Origin: JAYWXI01 sp036016955
Lineage (GTDB): Bacteria; Bacteroidota; Bacteroidia; Flavobacteriales; Weeksellaceae
Assembly: GCF_036016955.1 (NCBI RefSeq)
Contig: NZ_JAYWXI010000003.1
Coordinates: forward strand, 62,001 to 126,000
DNA: 64,000 bases
Direction of reading: 5' to 3'
This document shows, piece by piece, positions 33,115 to 41,919 of the stretch. Under the pieces are notes generated by a model. It did not search any database. It was given only the letters and a program-made list of their open reading frames with translations, and was not told the DNA's origin. Numbering within the stretch: the first letter of the stretch is position 1; each line of letters opens with the position of its first letter. Position numbers and translations under genes: made by a program.

Positions 33115-34785
33115 ATGAGTCAACTTTTCAGAAGAAAGTCCCATGACGAAAACGACCAAAGTACCCATTTAAAGAGGGTTCTTGGGGTTTGGGATATTAT
33201 TTTTTTCGGGCTTGCGGCTATTATTGGAGCGGGAAGTTTCAGTAGTTTGGGGGAAGCCATTTTCAGGGGTGGTCCGGGGGTGCTTTCGCTGTATGTGATT
33301 TGCGGTGTAGCTTGTGGATTTACGGCCTTGTCGTATGCCGAGTTTGCCAGCCGTATTCCTAAAGCCGGTAGTGCTTACACGTACGCCTACGCCAGCTTTG
33401 GTGAGCTTGTGGCTTGGATTATCGGTTGGGCGCTTATCATGGAATACAGTTTCGGGAATATCTATGTGGCTTTTTCTTGGAGCGATTATTTTACCAGTTT
33501 TGTGGAGCGGTTGGGGTTTCATATTCCAGACTACCTTTCGACCAGCTATCCCGAGGCCAAAAAGGCTTTTGAATCCGGTTCGGTGAACAAAGAACTCCTT
33601 AATGCTTGGCAAACGGCGCCGTATGTTTTCGGGTGGAAGTTTATTGTGGATGTTCCTGCATTGGTTATTAATGGGATGATTACCTTTTTGGTATATATCG
33701 GGGTGCAGGAAAGTAAAAATTTCAACAATGCCCTTGTTATTTTGAAATTGGCGGTGATCTTCATTATTATTGCCGTGGGGGTGGCTTATATCAATACCGA
33801 TTATTGGACTCCCACCAATGCTCAAGGGGTTAAAAGCATGATGCCGAACGGATTTTCGGGAGTTATGGCGGCGGTTTCGGGGGTATTTTTTGCTTACATT
33901 GGGTTTGATGCCCTAAGTGTACTTTCGGAGGAAACCAAAAACCCGCAGAAAAATCTTCCCCGTGGAATGATGGCTTCTTTGGTGTTGAGTACGGTGATTT
34001 ACATGGCGCTGACTTTGGTTCTTACGGGGATTGTGGATTATCGGAAATTCGACGGTGTAGGCGACCCTTTGGCTTTTATTTTTTCGCCTGAAAATGCCAA
34101 TCTCCCTTGGATGGAACTTATTGTTTCTATAACGGCAATTATTGCTATTACGACGGTTTTATTGGTGTTTCAGATGGGACAACCTCGAATTTGGTATTCC
34201 ATGAGTCGGGACGGATTGCTCCCGCGTAAATTTTCCCAAGTTCATCCTAAATACCGTACTCCGGGATTTGCTACGATCATTACGGGCTTGGCTGTGGGGC
34301 TTCCCATTTTGTTCACGGATAAATCGTTCATCCTTGATTTTACCAGTATCGGTACCATCTTTGCTTTCGTTCTCGTTAACGGAGGGATTCTTCTGATGCC
34401 GCAAAAAGAAAAAATAAAAGGACGGTTTCATTTGCCCTTTATTAATGCGAAGTATTCGTTTCCCGTTCTTTTCTTAGGCGGTGTGGCTGGTTTTTATTAT
34501 TGGCAGCCCGACTTTTTTCATCATCTTCTGCAGTGGGACGATCCCAATGAAGGCGAATTCCGTTTGTCGGTTTGTCTTTTCCTTTTGATTAACTTGGTGT
34601 TGGTGGTTTTGGCTTATGTTAAACGTCTGAATCTTATCCCGCTTTTAGGATTGAGTACTTGCCTTTATCTTTTGACCGGAATGACGCATGACAATTGGTT
34701 TTGGTTTGGTTTGTGGTTTGTCATCGGTTTGGGGATTTATTTTCTTTATGGAATTAAACACAGTCATCTGAGACGGACAAAATAA
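33115..34785 (+). CDS. APC family amino acid permease
   Basis: A 556-residue inner-membrane transporter with about 12-14 transmembrane helices, of the amino acid-polyamine-organocation superfamily (cationic amino acid transporter-like). Signature parts are VWDIIFFGLAAIIGAGSFS in TM1 (the family's GAGIF-like unwound segment), AGSAYTYAYASFGELVAWIIG, and FFAYIGFDALSVLSEETKNP (TM6 and following loop). Long C-terminal hydrophobic stretches are present. The substrate cannot be fixed. It is monocistronic: a consensus promoter precedes it and a terminator follows. Confidence 0.92.
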   Translation: MSQLFRRKSHDENDQSTHLKRVLGVWDIIFFGLAAIIGAGSFSSLGEAIFRGGPGVLSLYVICGVACGFTALSYAEFASRIPKAGSAYTYAYASFGELVAWIIGWALIMEYSFGNIYVAFSWSDYFTSFVERLGFHIPDYLSTSYPEAKKAFESGSVNKELLNAWQTAPYVFGWKFIVDVPALVINGMITFLVYIGVQESKNFNNALVILKLAVIFIIIAVGVAYINTDYWTPTNAQGVKSMMPNGFSGVMAAVSGVFFAYIGFDALSVLSEETKNPQKNLPRGMMASLVLSTVIYMALTLVLTGIVDYRKFDGVGDPLAFIFSPENANLPWMELIVSITAIIAITTVLLVFQMGQPRIWYSMSRDGLLPRKFSQVHPKYRTPGFATIITGLAVGLPILFTDKSFILDFTSIGTIFAFVLVNGGILLMPQKEKIKGRFHLPFINAKYSFPVLFLGGVAGFYYWQPDFFHHLLQWDDPNEGEFRLSVCLFLLINLVLVVLAYVKRLNLIPLLGLSTCLYLLTGMTHDNWFWFGLWFVIGLGIYFLYGIKHSHLRRTK

Positions 34786-34809
34786 GCCGTAAATGTTTTT
34801 AATTCATCC

Positions 34810-34852
34810 AAAAGGGTTTCACTTCTTCGGGGAAATCCTTTTTGTTTTTTTG
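34810..34852 (+). terminator. Terminator after the permease gene
   Basis: AAAAGGGTTTC and GAAATCCTTTT arms (one G-U pair) with a T-rich tail. Confidence 0.75.
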
Positions 34853-34910
34853 GATTAACACCTCTTTTCAGAAAGAGAGGCTTTGAGGAGAAAAATCGGG
34901 ACGAAAATCT

Positions 34911-34918
34911 TATTTTTG
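34911..34918 (+). promoter_or_regulatory. -7 box abutting the start of the 52-residue gene
   Basis: TATTTTTG is an exact TAnnTTTG, only 4 nt before the ATG at 34923. Transcription would begin at or near the A of the start codon, so the mRNA may be leaderless. A TTG stands 25 nt upstream, wider than the usual spacing. Confidence 0.5.
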
Positions 34919-34922
34919 CACA

Positions 34923-35081
34923 ATGGAAAATTTAGAACAAAACGAAAATCAATCCAAATTGAAGAAATGGTTTAAAAGAGTCGGTTGGGCGGGACTGGCC
35001 TTTTTTACGATTAAAGGCTTGGTTTGGTTGGTGATTTTTTATTTCGGAGCCGATGCACTTCAAGGGTGCTTTCAGAAGTGA
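34923..35081 (+). CDS. Small single-span membrane protein, 52 residues
   Basis: The reading frame encodes 52 residues: a charged N-terminus (MENLEQNENQSKLKKWFKRV), one hydrophobic helix (about residues 21-42, with GWAGLAFF and GLVWLVIFY), and a short tail ending LQGCFQK. The shape is a small inner-membrane protein with a positive-inside N-terminus. It has its own -7 box and a terminator at 35105, so it is a separate transcription unit. Similar short proteins with a KxxGxxGxxFFxIKGLxWL pattern occur in Flavobacteriia, annotated hypothetical as far as I know. It might modulate a membrane enzyme or transporter. Confidence 0.75.
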   Translation: MENLEQNENQSKLKKWFKRVGWAGLAFFTIKGLVWLVIFYFGADALQGCFQK

Positions 35082-35104
35082 TTTCAGGGTTGTTTGCAAA
35101 TTGA

Positions 35105-35149
35105 AGAAAACCCTCATTCCGAGAGGTAAATCGGTCTGAGGGTTTTTAG
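35105..35149 (+). terminator. Terminator between the 52-residue gene and the MATE gene
   Basis: AAAACCCTCA and TGAGGGTTTT arms with an imperfect inner stem, then TTA. May act in both directions. Confidence 0.75.
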
Positions 35150-35197
35150 TAAGCCACTCTCCTTTTGCCGTAAACGAAGGAGAAAAAAGATAGAAGG

Positions 35198-36553
35198 TTA
35201 GTTCGATTTAATACGTTTTCCGGTAAGTTTAAGGAAGCGGATCACCAAAAGAATGGCCGAGACCGTGAGGCCGAGTCCCAGAGCAATCCACATACCGTAG
35301 GCCCCCAAACCGGCCGTAACCGTAAGGTAGTATCCTAAAGGAATGGTAATAATCCAATATGCGATGAAGGTAATGTAGGAAGGGATTTTTACGTCCTGAA
35401 TCCCGCGGAGAGTTCCTAAAGCCGTAACCTGAATTCCATCCGAGAGTTGGAAAAGTGCGGCGATAATTAGGAGTTTTGAGGCTAACTCGATAACGTCGGC
35501 ATCTTCTTTTTGCGTGAAGAAAGTAGGCAGAATTTCTCTTCCGGCAATAAAAATTATCCCGCAGATAGACATATAAATGAACGTGATCTTGAGGTTATTC
35601 AGACCTATGGCGCGCACTTCCGAGAAGTTTCGTTTACCGAACTGGCGGCCCACCATGACCGTGGATGCCACACTGAAGCCAATGCAAAGATTAAAGGTGA
35701 ACGAAGCCATGCTCAGGGCAATTTGATGCGAAGCGATGTCCCGTGCCGAAACCAGACCGCAAATGAAAGCCGCACCGGCAAAAGCCGTTACTTCAAAAAA
35801 CATCTGAAAAGCTGTGGGAAGGCCTATTTTCAGCATTTTTACAAACATATTTTTCTTCCAAAGGCGGAGTTTCAGCGAAAAATCCTTGATGTAGCGGGAA
35901 GTGGTTTGGTGGCGTCTCATGACGAAATAAAGAAATACGAGCATGAAAAGCCGGGCAATAAGCGTTGCCAGGGCCGCTCCTTTAACTCCCATAGGGCTGA
36001 TGCCAAATAAGCCCTGAATGAAAACATAGTTTAGTGCAATGTTCAGTACATTGGCAATAACGGTGGCTTTGGTCACCCCGATGGTGAAACCGAGTCCCTC
36101 CGAAACCTCACGTAAGGTTTGAAACATCATGAAAGGAAGAATGCTGGCTACCAATACCCAAAGGTAGGCCTTGGTATCGGGAATGATTTCCTTCGGTTGG
36201 TTCAGGTGTTCCAACAGTGGAATGGCTCCCAATAGAAGCAGCATTAACAAAACACCAACGACAAGGTTAAGGACAAAACCATGTCTGAAAACATCATTAA
36301 TGCGGGAATGTTTTTGCCGGGAATGAGCCTGGGAAACCAACGGCGGGATGGCAAAGGAGATACCGATTCCGAAAATAAATACCGAAAAAAACAACGAGTT
36401 AGCCAAAGATACAGCAGCTAAGGCATTGGCACCCAAAAGATTACCGACAATAATATTGTCGAATAACTGAACCGAAACCTGTCCCAATTGGGTCAGCATG
36501 ACGGGGAAAGCGAGTTTAAGACTTTCGCGGGTATAGGTTTTATTGAGAAACAT
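35198..36553 (-). CDS. MATE family efflux transporter
   Basis: A 451-residue inner-membrane multidrug/toxin exporter of the MATE (NorM-like) family, with 12 predicted transmembrane helices in two similar halves. Landmarks are the N-terminal YTRESLKLAFPVMLTQLGQ and VQLFDNIIVGNLLGANALAAVSLANS in the first half, then FFEVTAFAGAAFICGLVSARDIASHQIALS in the second (family motif only, shown here in pieces). The ATG at 36553 is used because a -7 box lies 23 nt upstream; the frame stays open to 36655. The substrate is unknown. Confidence 0.92.
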   Translation of the reverse strand: MFLNKTYTRESLKLAFPVMLTQLGQVSVQLFDNIIVGNLLGANALAAVSLANSLFFSVFIFGIGISFAIPPLVSQAHSRQKHSRINDVFRHGFVLNLVVGVLLMLLLLGAIPLLEHLNQPKEIIPDTKAYLWVLVASILPFMMFQTLREVSEGLGFTIGVTKATVIANVLNIALNYVFIQGLFGISPMGVKGAALATLIARLFMLVFLYFVMRRHQTTSRYIKDFSLKLRLWKKNMFVKMLKIGLPTAFQMFFEVTAFAGAAFICGLVSARDIASHQIALSMASFTFNLCIGFSVASTVMVGRQFGKRNFSEVRAIGLNNLKITFIYMSICGIIFIAGREILPTFFTQKEDADVIELASKLLIIAALFQLSDGIQVTALGTLRGIQDVKIPSYITFIAYWIITIPLGYYLTVTAGLGAYGMWIALGLGLTVSAILLVIRFLKLTGKRIKSN

Positions 36554-36575
36554 AAGCGTTTTGAAAAAAATCGTG

Positions 36576-36583
36576 CAAAGGTA
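36576..36583 (-). promoter_or_regulatory. -7 box of the MATE promoter
   Basis: Minus strand TACCTTTG, exact consensus, upstream of the ATG at 36553. Confidence 0.6.
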
Positions 36584-36672
36584 CGGTATATTTTGGATAT
36601 TCCTCCTTTTTTGAAAAAGAGCAATTAGGAATAAAGTCGAAAGTTGTGGTTGCAAGCAAAATAAGAGGCCTC

Positions 36673-37203
36673 TTATTCCGGCAAAGGCTTTTTTACCTTG
36701 GCGTTGTATTTCTGTTCGGTTTGTGTTTTAATTTTGTTGATGAAAACGGTATCGGCGGTTAATATTTTACCGGCTCCGACGTGCCGCCCGTAGGTGTAGA
36801 TCTCTTTTCTCCTTTTGGGAATATTCAGAATGAAAATACGATCCTTTTCGATATGGTTCCAATCTCTTCCCGCTTCGTTTCCGTTTTTATTGCCTTTATA
36901 AATAAGCTCGTGCCGTTTAATTTCGGCGATGGAATTGTTTTCAAAAGTAATTAACTCTGTACAAGTGCTTAATTCGCTGTGGGTTTCAAGTTCTAAAAAT
37001 TTTAGTTTTCCGTCGACAAAATAAGCCGTTTGAGGGCTAAATGCATCGTATTGATCAGTAAATTTTTCGGCTTTGCTTTTCCTGATTTCACTATGGAATT
37101 CCTTTCTCATTTTTTCAAACGCGTTATCCTGCCGTTTTTCGCAGAACTGTAGCGATAAAACAAGGCTGGCAACAAGAGTGAAATTTACAATTTTAAAGCC
37201 CAT
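36673..37203 (-). CDS. Putative lipoprotein of unknown function
   Basis: A 176-residue exported protein; the signal peptide ends in a lipobox-like LQFC (Cys21). The remainder is charged, rich in Lys and Glu, with a beta-rich middle (QTAYFVDGKLKFLELETHS, then CTELITFENNSIAEIKRHEL) and a basic C-terminus. I do not recognise a family; the pattern of a stimulus-independent beta sandwich around YFVDGKLKFLE is common in Bacteroidota lipoproteins. It precedes the MATE gene on the same strand but that gene has its own promoter, so the two need not be linked. No clear promoter box is seen upstream. Confidence 0.65.
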   Translation of the reverse strand: MGFKIVNFTLVASLVLSLQFCEKRQDNAFEKMRKEFHSEIRKSKAEKFTDQYDAFSPQTAYFVDGKLKFLELETHSELSTCTELITFENNSIAEIKRHELIYKGNKNGNEAGRDWNHIEKDRIFILNIPKRRKEIYTYGRHVGAGKILTADTVFINKIKTQTEQKYNAKVKKPLPE

Positions 37204-37291
37204 TTTTTGGAAGGAATCATTATTGAATCAATCCTATTGGTTTATCCGATGTTTTCTCCGCCAATCATCCGTAGACCTCGTTTTTTATTGG

Positions 37292-37723
37292 TTACCAGCG
37301 GGATGAATACGATTTTTTTCCTATCATGGCATCCACCGAAAATTTCCCCGGACCCAAAGCCCAAAGCATAAGGTACAGTGCCATGTAAAGCAAAGCGACT
37401 TCCTTTTCGGCAAAAGGAGCATCGCCGTGAGCGGCAAACGCTGCAACGGCCATGGTGAACATCAGGAAAAAGGAAGCCCATCGCGTAAATAATCCCAACA
37501 TCAAAAAAACGGAGCAGAAAAATTCTGCAAAAACAGCCAAAATCAGAGAGAAAGAAGCCCCCATGCCTAAAAAATCAAAAAACTGAACGTCTCCGCCGTC
37601 CATGAGTTTTTGCAATTTGGGAAGCCCGTGGCTCATCATGGCTAGACCTACGAAGATACGGGTGAGAAGAAGTACGGTATTTCCGATGACCGGATGGGTT
37701 TTCGTTGATGTAAAATAATTCAT
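37292..37723 (-). CDS. DoxX family membrane protein
   Basis: A 143-residue protein with four transmembrane helices, of the DoxX/DoxD-like family. Recognisable parts are LLLTRIFVGLAMMSHGLPKL in the first helix, FFDFLGMGASFSLILAVFAEF, LGLFTRWASFFLMFTMAVAAF and the last helix LLYMALYLMLWALGPGKFS. Members occur with oxidoreductases, sulfur or redox-stress functions, but the activity of a stand-alone copy is not established. It starts downstream of the era terminator, with no TAnnTTTG box seen. Confidence 0.88.
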   Translation of the reverse strand: MNYFTSTKTHPVIGNTVLLLTRIFVGLAMMSHGLPKLQKLMDGGDVQFFDFLGMGASFSLILAVFAEFFCSVFLMLGLFTRWASFFLMFTMAVAAFAAHGDAPFAEKEVALLYMALYLMLWALGPGKFSVDAMIGKKSYSSRW

Positions 37724-37760
37724 CCGAGTAAGTTTTTCGTAAAATTATTAAAAATCCATT

Positions 37761-37790
37761 AAAAAAAACTCCCTGAAGGGAGTTTTTTTA
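37761..37790 (-). terminator. Terminator overlapping the era stop codon
   Basis: On the minus strand, AAAAAAACTCCC and GGGAGTTTTTTT arms with a short loop begin at the TAA of era itself (37788-37790). Confidence 0.85.
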
Positions 37791-38663
37791 GCGGTAGCCG
37801 AAGCTTTTTAGATCTCTTTCGTTTTTACGCCAGTCTTTTTTGACTTTGACGAAAAGGTTTAGGTGTATTTTCTTTGCGAAGAATTTTTCCAAATCTTCTC
37901 TTGCTTGTGTTCCTACCCTTTTGATGGCTTCGCCTTTATGCCCTATAAGAATCCCTTTTTGGGTTTCTCTTTCTACGTAAATGATGGAGTCGATAAAAAT
38001 AATCCCTTCTTTTTCCTTGAAAAGTTCGGTAACCACTTCAACGGAGTAAGGAACTTCTTTTTCGTAGTTCAGAAGTATTTTCTCGCGGATGGCTTCATTG
38101 ACGAAAAAACGTTCGGATTTATCCGTAAACTGGTCTTTGTCGTAATACGGAGGATTCTCGGGCAGAAGCGATTTTAATTTGGGGAGGATTAATTCCGTAT
38201 TAATGCCATGGAGTGCCGATATGGGAAGGATTTCGGCTTTTGGAATCCGTTGGTGCCACTCTTCGATGACGGTTTCCATATTCTGCTGGTTCGATGCATC
38301 GATTTTGTTGATGAGAATCAAAACGGGAACCGGAATTTTGTTTAGTTTCTCGATAAGAAATTCGGAGGGCTCGCTGGTGTCTGTCAAATCCACGATGAGC
38401 AGGAATACATCGGCATCCTGTAGGGAGTCTTTCACGAAATCCATCATCTTTTCTTGCAGGCCGTATTTGGGTTCCAAAACGCCAGGGGTGTCAGAGAAGA
38501 CGATTTGGTGTTCCTCGTCGTTGTATATTCCGAAAATACGGTGTCGGGTGGTTTGTGCTTTTTGGGTTACGATTGCCAGCTTCTCCCCCATCAACCGGTT
38601 GAGCAGTGTGGATTTTCCGGCATTGGGCTTACCCACGATATTAACAAATCCTGCTTTGTGCAT
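37788..38663 (-). CDS. era: GTPase Era
   Basis: Era is an essential GTPase that binds 16S rRNA and checks 30S maturation. The 291-residue protein has the N-terminal G domain with P-loop GKPNAGKST (8-16), switch motif TTRHR, G3 DTPG and G4 NKID, and a C-terminal KH domain (about 200-291; GHKGEAIKRVGTQAREDLE is its GxxG-bearing motif). The ATG at 38663 gives the standard start; a -7 box lies 40 nt upstream. The gene is followed immediately by its terminator. It is divergent from dgt. Confidence 0.96.
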   Translation of the reverse strand: MHKAGFVNIVGKPNAGKSTLLNRLMGEKLAIVTQKAQTTRHRIFGIYNDEEHQIVFSDTPGVLEPKYGLQEKMMDFVKDSLQDADVFLLIVDLTDTSEPSEFLIEKLNKIPVPVLILINKIDASNQQNMETVIEEWHQRIPKAEILPISALHGINTELILPKLKSLLPENPPYYDKDQFTDKSERFFVNEAIREKILLNYEKEVPYSVEVVTELFKEKEGIIFIDSIIYVERETQKGILIGHKGEAIKRVGTQAREDLEKFFAKKIHLNLFVKVKKDWRKNERDLKSFGYR

Positions 38664-38701
38664 GCTAATTGTTTTATATAGTTTTATTGTTGTCTTTTCC
38701 A

Positions 38702-38709
38702 CAAAGGTA
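38702..38709 (-). promoter_or_regulatory. -7 box of era promoter
   Basis: Minus strand TACCTTTG, exact consensus; the same form as before the MATE gene. Confidence 0.55.
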
Positions 38710-38810
38710 GGAAATAAATTGCACATCATCGTTTGGTAAGTAAAGTAGAGCCCATTGCCCCAAAAAGCAAATTGCCCTTAATTTGTTGCCAAGTAAGCCT
38801 TAAAACGTTT

Positions 38811-38838
38811 TACTTTTGGTTTAATTGGCTTATTTTTG
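38811..38838 (+). promoter_or_regulatory. Two tandem -7 boxes before dgt
   Basis: TACTTTTG (38811-38818) and TATTTTTG (38831-38838) both match TAnnTTTG exactly, 20 bp apart, suggesting two start sites; the leader would be about 65-85 nt before the ATG at 38907. Confidence 0.5.
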
Positions 38839-38906
38839 CTCCCTGACGTGGGGAATTCGCTTTTAACGAATCCCGTGGCTTTAGTTTTTTTAATACCGGC
38901 TTGTTC

Positions 38907-40256
38907 ATGGATGTCAATCAACTTTATACTAATCAAAGGACGGGCGATCATTCGCCTACCAAAGTGTCTCGTACGGATTTCCAAAGGGATTTCGATCGGA
39001 TTATTTTTTCTTCGGCGTTTCGGCGTTTACAGAACAAAACTCAGGTTTTTCCCTTGCCCGGGAGCGTGTTCGTGCATAACCGTCTGACGCACTCTTTGGA
39101 AGTGTCTTCCGTGGGAAGGAGCTTGGGAAGCTTGGCGGGGGAAATGATTATTCGGCATTACCAATCGCATTTGACGGAAGAATCCAAACAATTTTATCTC
39201 CATAACTTGTCCAATGTCATCGCAGCGGCTTGCCTTTGTCATGATGTGGGGAATCCGGCTTTTGGGCATTCGGGGGAAGATGCCATTGCCAGCTATTTTG
39301 ATAAAAACGAATCCGGATTAAAAGATAAATTTACTCCGAAAGAATGGGCGGATCTTGTAAATTTTGAAGGAAACGCTAATGCCATTCGGGTGCTGACTCA
39401 TCAGCAGAACGGAAAAGATGAAGGCGGCACGCAACTGACGTATACGACTTTGGCCAGCATTGCGAAATACCCTTGCGAGGCGATTGCGAAGCAGAAAGGC
39501 ATTATTCACCGCAAAAAATTCGGTTTTTTTCAAAACGAAAAACAGACTTTTACCGCCATAGCTTCCAAACTGAATATGATAAAGGAGCAAGACGAGCCGA
39601 CGATTTATAAGCGGCATCCTTTTGTTTGGCTTGTGGAAGCGGCGGATGACATTTGCTACAATATTATTGATATGGAAGACGCCCACCGTTTGGGGATTGT
39701 TTCCACGGACGACTGTGAAGATCTTTTCATGGCGCTTATTGCGTCCGAAAGTCCCAATACGCAAAGGGTAAAAGACAAGTTGGCGGTTCTTTCCAATCGT
39801 AACGAAAGGATTTCTTATTTGAGGGCGAAAGTCATCAATGCCCTAATCAACAAAACATTGGCGATTTACGAAGAAGAGCTTTCCTCCATTATGGAAGGAA
39901 GGCAGACGCAGGCGTTGTTGGATCGGTATAAAAAGACCAATGTGGCCTTGCAAAAAATCGTTGATTTTTCGGTAGAAAAAATTTACGCTCATCGTTCGGT
40001 GGTCGAAATAGAAAACGCAGGCTATAATGTCATGTACGAATTATTGGATCATTTCATTCCTCCCGTGCTAAAATCAGCTCCCAAATCCTACGAAAAAAAG
40101 GCTCTTCAGTTGATGCCGCCCCAATTCCGTTACGATGAGGGGTCCGACTACCAAAAAGTGCTCGGGGTACTGGATTTTGTTTCCGGTATGACGGATAATT
40201 TCGCCACCGATCTTTACCGCAAAATCAAAGGAATCGATATCGGGATGACGGTTTGA
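38907..40256 (+). CDS. dgt: Deoxyguanosinetriphosphate triphosphohydrolase
   Basis: A 449-residue HD-domain dNTPase that splits dGTP (and sometimes other dNTPs) to the nucleoside and triphosphate, controlling the dNTP pool. The HD metal site is visible: His62 in NRLTHSLEV, His112-Asp113 in CHDVGNPAFGHSGE, and an Asp in the later EAADDICYN motif. The N-terminal FQRDFDRIIFSSAFRRL is typical of the family. The ATG at 38907 is preferred over a TTG two codons earlier. It is divergent from era with two candidate -7 boxes upstream. Confidence 0.93.
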   Translation: MDVNQLYTNQRTGDHSPTKVSRTDFQRDFDRIIFSSAFRRLQNKTQVFPLPGSVFVHNRLTHSLEVSSVGRSLGSLAGEMIIRHYQSHLTEESKQFYLHNLSNVIAAACLCHDVGNPAFGHSGEDAIASYFDKNESGLKDKFTPKEWADLVNFEGNANAIRVLTHQQNGKDEGGTQLTYTTLASIAKYPCEAIAKQKGIIHRKKFGFFQNEKQTFTAIASKLNMIKEQDEPTIYKRHPFVWLVEAADDICYNIIDMEDAHRLGIVSTDDCEDLFMALIASESPNTQRVKDKLAVLSNRNERISYLRAKVINALINKTLAIYEEELSSIMEGRQTQALLDRYKKTNVALQKIVDFSVEKIYAHRSVVEIENAGYNVMYELLDHFIPPVLKSAPKSYEKKALQLMPPQFRYDEGSDYQKVLGVLDFVSGMTDNFATDLYRKIKGIDIGMTV

Positions 40257-40311
40257 TTTTTTAACATTTTTCCGTATCTTTAGGCAGTTAAATTTTTAAA
40301 ATAATAGATTT

Positions 40312-41211
40312 ATGGGATTTGTAGGCGTTTTTGCTTTTTTGGCCGTTTTGTTATTGCTGGCCTCTTTTTTTATCGTAAAACAACAAACAGCAGCGATTAT
40401 CGAGCGGTTTGGTAAGTTTCAATCGGTGCGCCATGCGGGCTTTCATTTGAAAATTCCGGTGATTGATCAGATTGCGAGGCGGATTAACCTGAGAATTCAG
40501 CAGTTGGATGTGATTATCGATACGAAAACTTTAGATAATGTTTTTGTGAAGATGAAAGTGTCTGTTCAGTATCAAGTGATTCGGGAGCAGGCGGCGGACG
40601 CTTTTTATAAATTGGAATACCCTGAAGGGCAGATTACTTCGTTTGTTTTCGACGTGGTTCGTGCCGAGGTACCTAAGATGCGTTTGGATGATGTTTTCGT
40701 TCGTAAAGATGATATTGCCGTGGCGGTGAAAGGCGAATTGCAGGAAGCGATGAACAGCTACGGTTACGATATCATTAAGGCTTTGGTAACCGATATTGAT
40801 CCTGATGAACAAGTGAAACATGCCATGAACCGGATCAATGCTGCGGAGAGGGAAAAAACCGCTGCGGAGTATGAATCGGAGGCGCAAAGAATCCGTATCG
40901 TAGCTGTGGCAAAAGCCGAGGCCGAATCCAAAAAGCTTCAGGGGCAAGGGATTGCCGACCAACGTAGGGAAATCGCGAAAGGCTTGAAAGAGTCCGTGGA
41001 GATGTTGAATAACGTGAACATTAATGCCGCCGAGGCTTCGGCTCTTATCGTGGTAACACAACATTACGACACGCTTAATTCGGTAGGATCCAACAGTCGC
41101 AGCAACTTGGTTTTGCTTCCCAACTCTCCTACTGCGGCCAGCAATATGCTTAACGACCTTGTGGTGTCCATGGCGGCCACGCAGAAGTTGGAACAAGAAA
41201 ACGAAAAATAA
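40312..41211 (+). CDS. SPFH/Band 7 domain membrane protein
   Basis: A 299-residue member of the stomatin/prohibitin/flotillin/HflK superfamily. One N-terminal transmembrane helix (about 2-22, VGVFAFLAVLLLLASFFIV) is followed by the SPFH domain (AAIIERFGKFQSVRHAGFHLKIPVID, then IQQLDVIIDTKTLDNVFVKM) and a helical C-terminal part rich in Ala, Glu and Lys. These proteins form large membrane microdomain assemblies; in bacteria they are linked to membrane quality control. No partner NfeD gene is next to it. It precedes a strong terminator. Confidence 0.92.
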   Translation: MGFVGVFAFLAVLLLLASFFIVKQQTAAIIERFGKFQSVRHAGFHLKIPVIDQIARRINLRIQQLDVIIDTKTLDNVFVKMKVSVQYQVIREQAADAFYKLEYPEGQITSFVFDVVRAEVPKMRLDDVFVRKDDIAVAVKGELQEAMNSYGYDIIKALVTDIDPDEQVKHAMNRINAAEREKTAAEYESEAQRIRIVAVAKAEAESKKLQGQGIADQRREIAKGLKESVEMLNNVNINAAEASALIVVTQHYDTLNSVGSNSRSNLVLLPNSPTAASNMLNDLVVSMAATQKLEQENEK

Positions 41212-41244
41212 AACGAACTTTAATTTAATACGTTTAAAATCAAT

Positions 41245-41278
41245 AAACAAGCCGTCTCTTTTTGAGACGGCTTGTTTT
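41245..41278 (+). terminator. Terminator after the SPFH gene
   Basis: AACAAGCCGTCTC and GAGACGGCTTGTT arms (13 bp, perfect) with a T-rich loop, then TTTTGCT; A-rich upstream, so it can also serve the convergent gene. Confidence 0.9.
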
Positions 41279-41282
41279 GCTA

Positions 41283-41783
41283 TTAGTCTTTTGATCCCAA
41301 AGAATCCATCCGATGGGCTTTTCCTCGACTGTTTGGCGTATAGGTTCTGTTGCCGTGGAGAAAAAAGACGTTGTGTTTGGCTTTGGCGATAATTCTAGCT
41401 TCTTCTCTTTCGGAAAGGTCCTGCGCCGAATTGGAGGTGCGGTCTTCACAATCCTTGCGGTATTTTTGGATATCCACTGCCCCCATATTGTCCATTAGGG
41501 TCATTACGCGGCGGGCTTCTTCCAAATTGTCGGTATAGACCGTTAGGCTGTTATTGTCGATGCCTGCCTGCTGATAAGCGCTCCGCCATTGGGTTTGCCC
41601 GAAAAGGTAATCCCAAAAATTTTTAGTTTGTTCGTCTTCTTCCATTTCTTCGGTGCGTTCGCCTTCGATGGAGGTTTTGGATACATGGATGTTTTCGGAC
41701 GAGATCCCGTTTTTGGTTAAATGTTCGATGAGTTTATCGGTATCGGTATCAACAGAAAATAAAGAAACTACGGTATAAGCCAT
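41283..41783 (-). CDS. Stress-type protein, resembles the YflT/general stress family
   Basis: A 166-residue cytoplasmic protein without signal or membrane segments. Its first 40 residues (MAYTVVSLFSVDTDTDKLIEHL, with NGISSENIHVSKTS after) resemble the start of the YflT/heat-induced stress domain, in which a small alpha/beta unit is repeated. The middle is Glu-rich (EGERTEEMEEDEQTKNFWDYLF), then LTVYTDNLEEARRVMTLMDNMGAVDIQKY, then a basic tail. The start at 41783 is selected over the longer frame because it begins the domain. The family match is by eye only. Transcribed alone, minus strand. Confidence 0.6.
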   Translation of the reverse strand: MAYTVVSLFSVDTDTDKLIEHLTKNGISSENIHVSKTSIEGERTEEMEEDEQTKNFWDYLFGQTQWRSAYQQAGIDNNSLTVYTDNLEEARRVMTLMDNMGAVDIQKYRKDCEDRTSNSAQDLSEREEARIIAKAKHNVFFLHGNRTYTPNSRGKAHRMDSLGSKD

Positions 41784-41919
41784 AATAATAAATTTTAAGG
41801 TTAAAAATTGATTTTTCTTCCTTAAAACCATGCAATTAATGGGCTAAATAGGGCTAAAGTGAAGATTTTAAAACATTTCGAGTAAATACCGAAAGTTAAA
41901 TTTTTAGAGTATAACGCAA

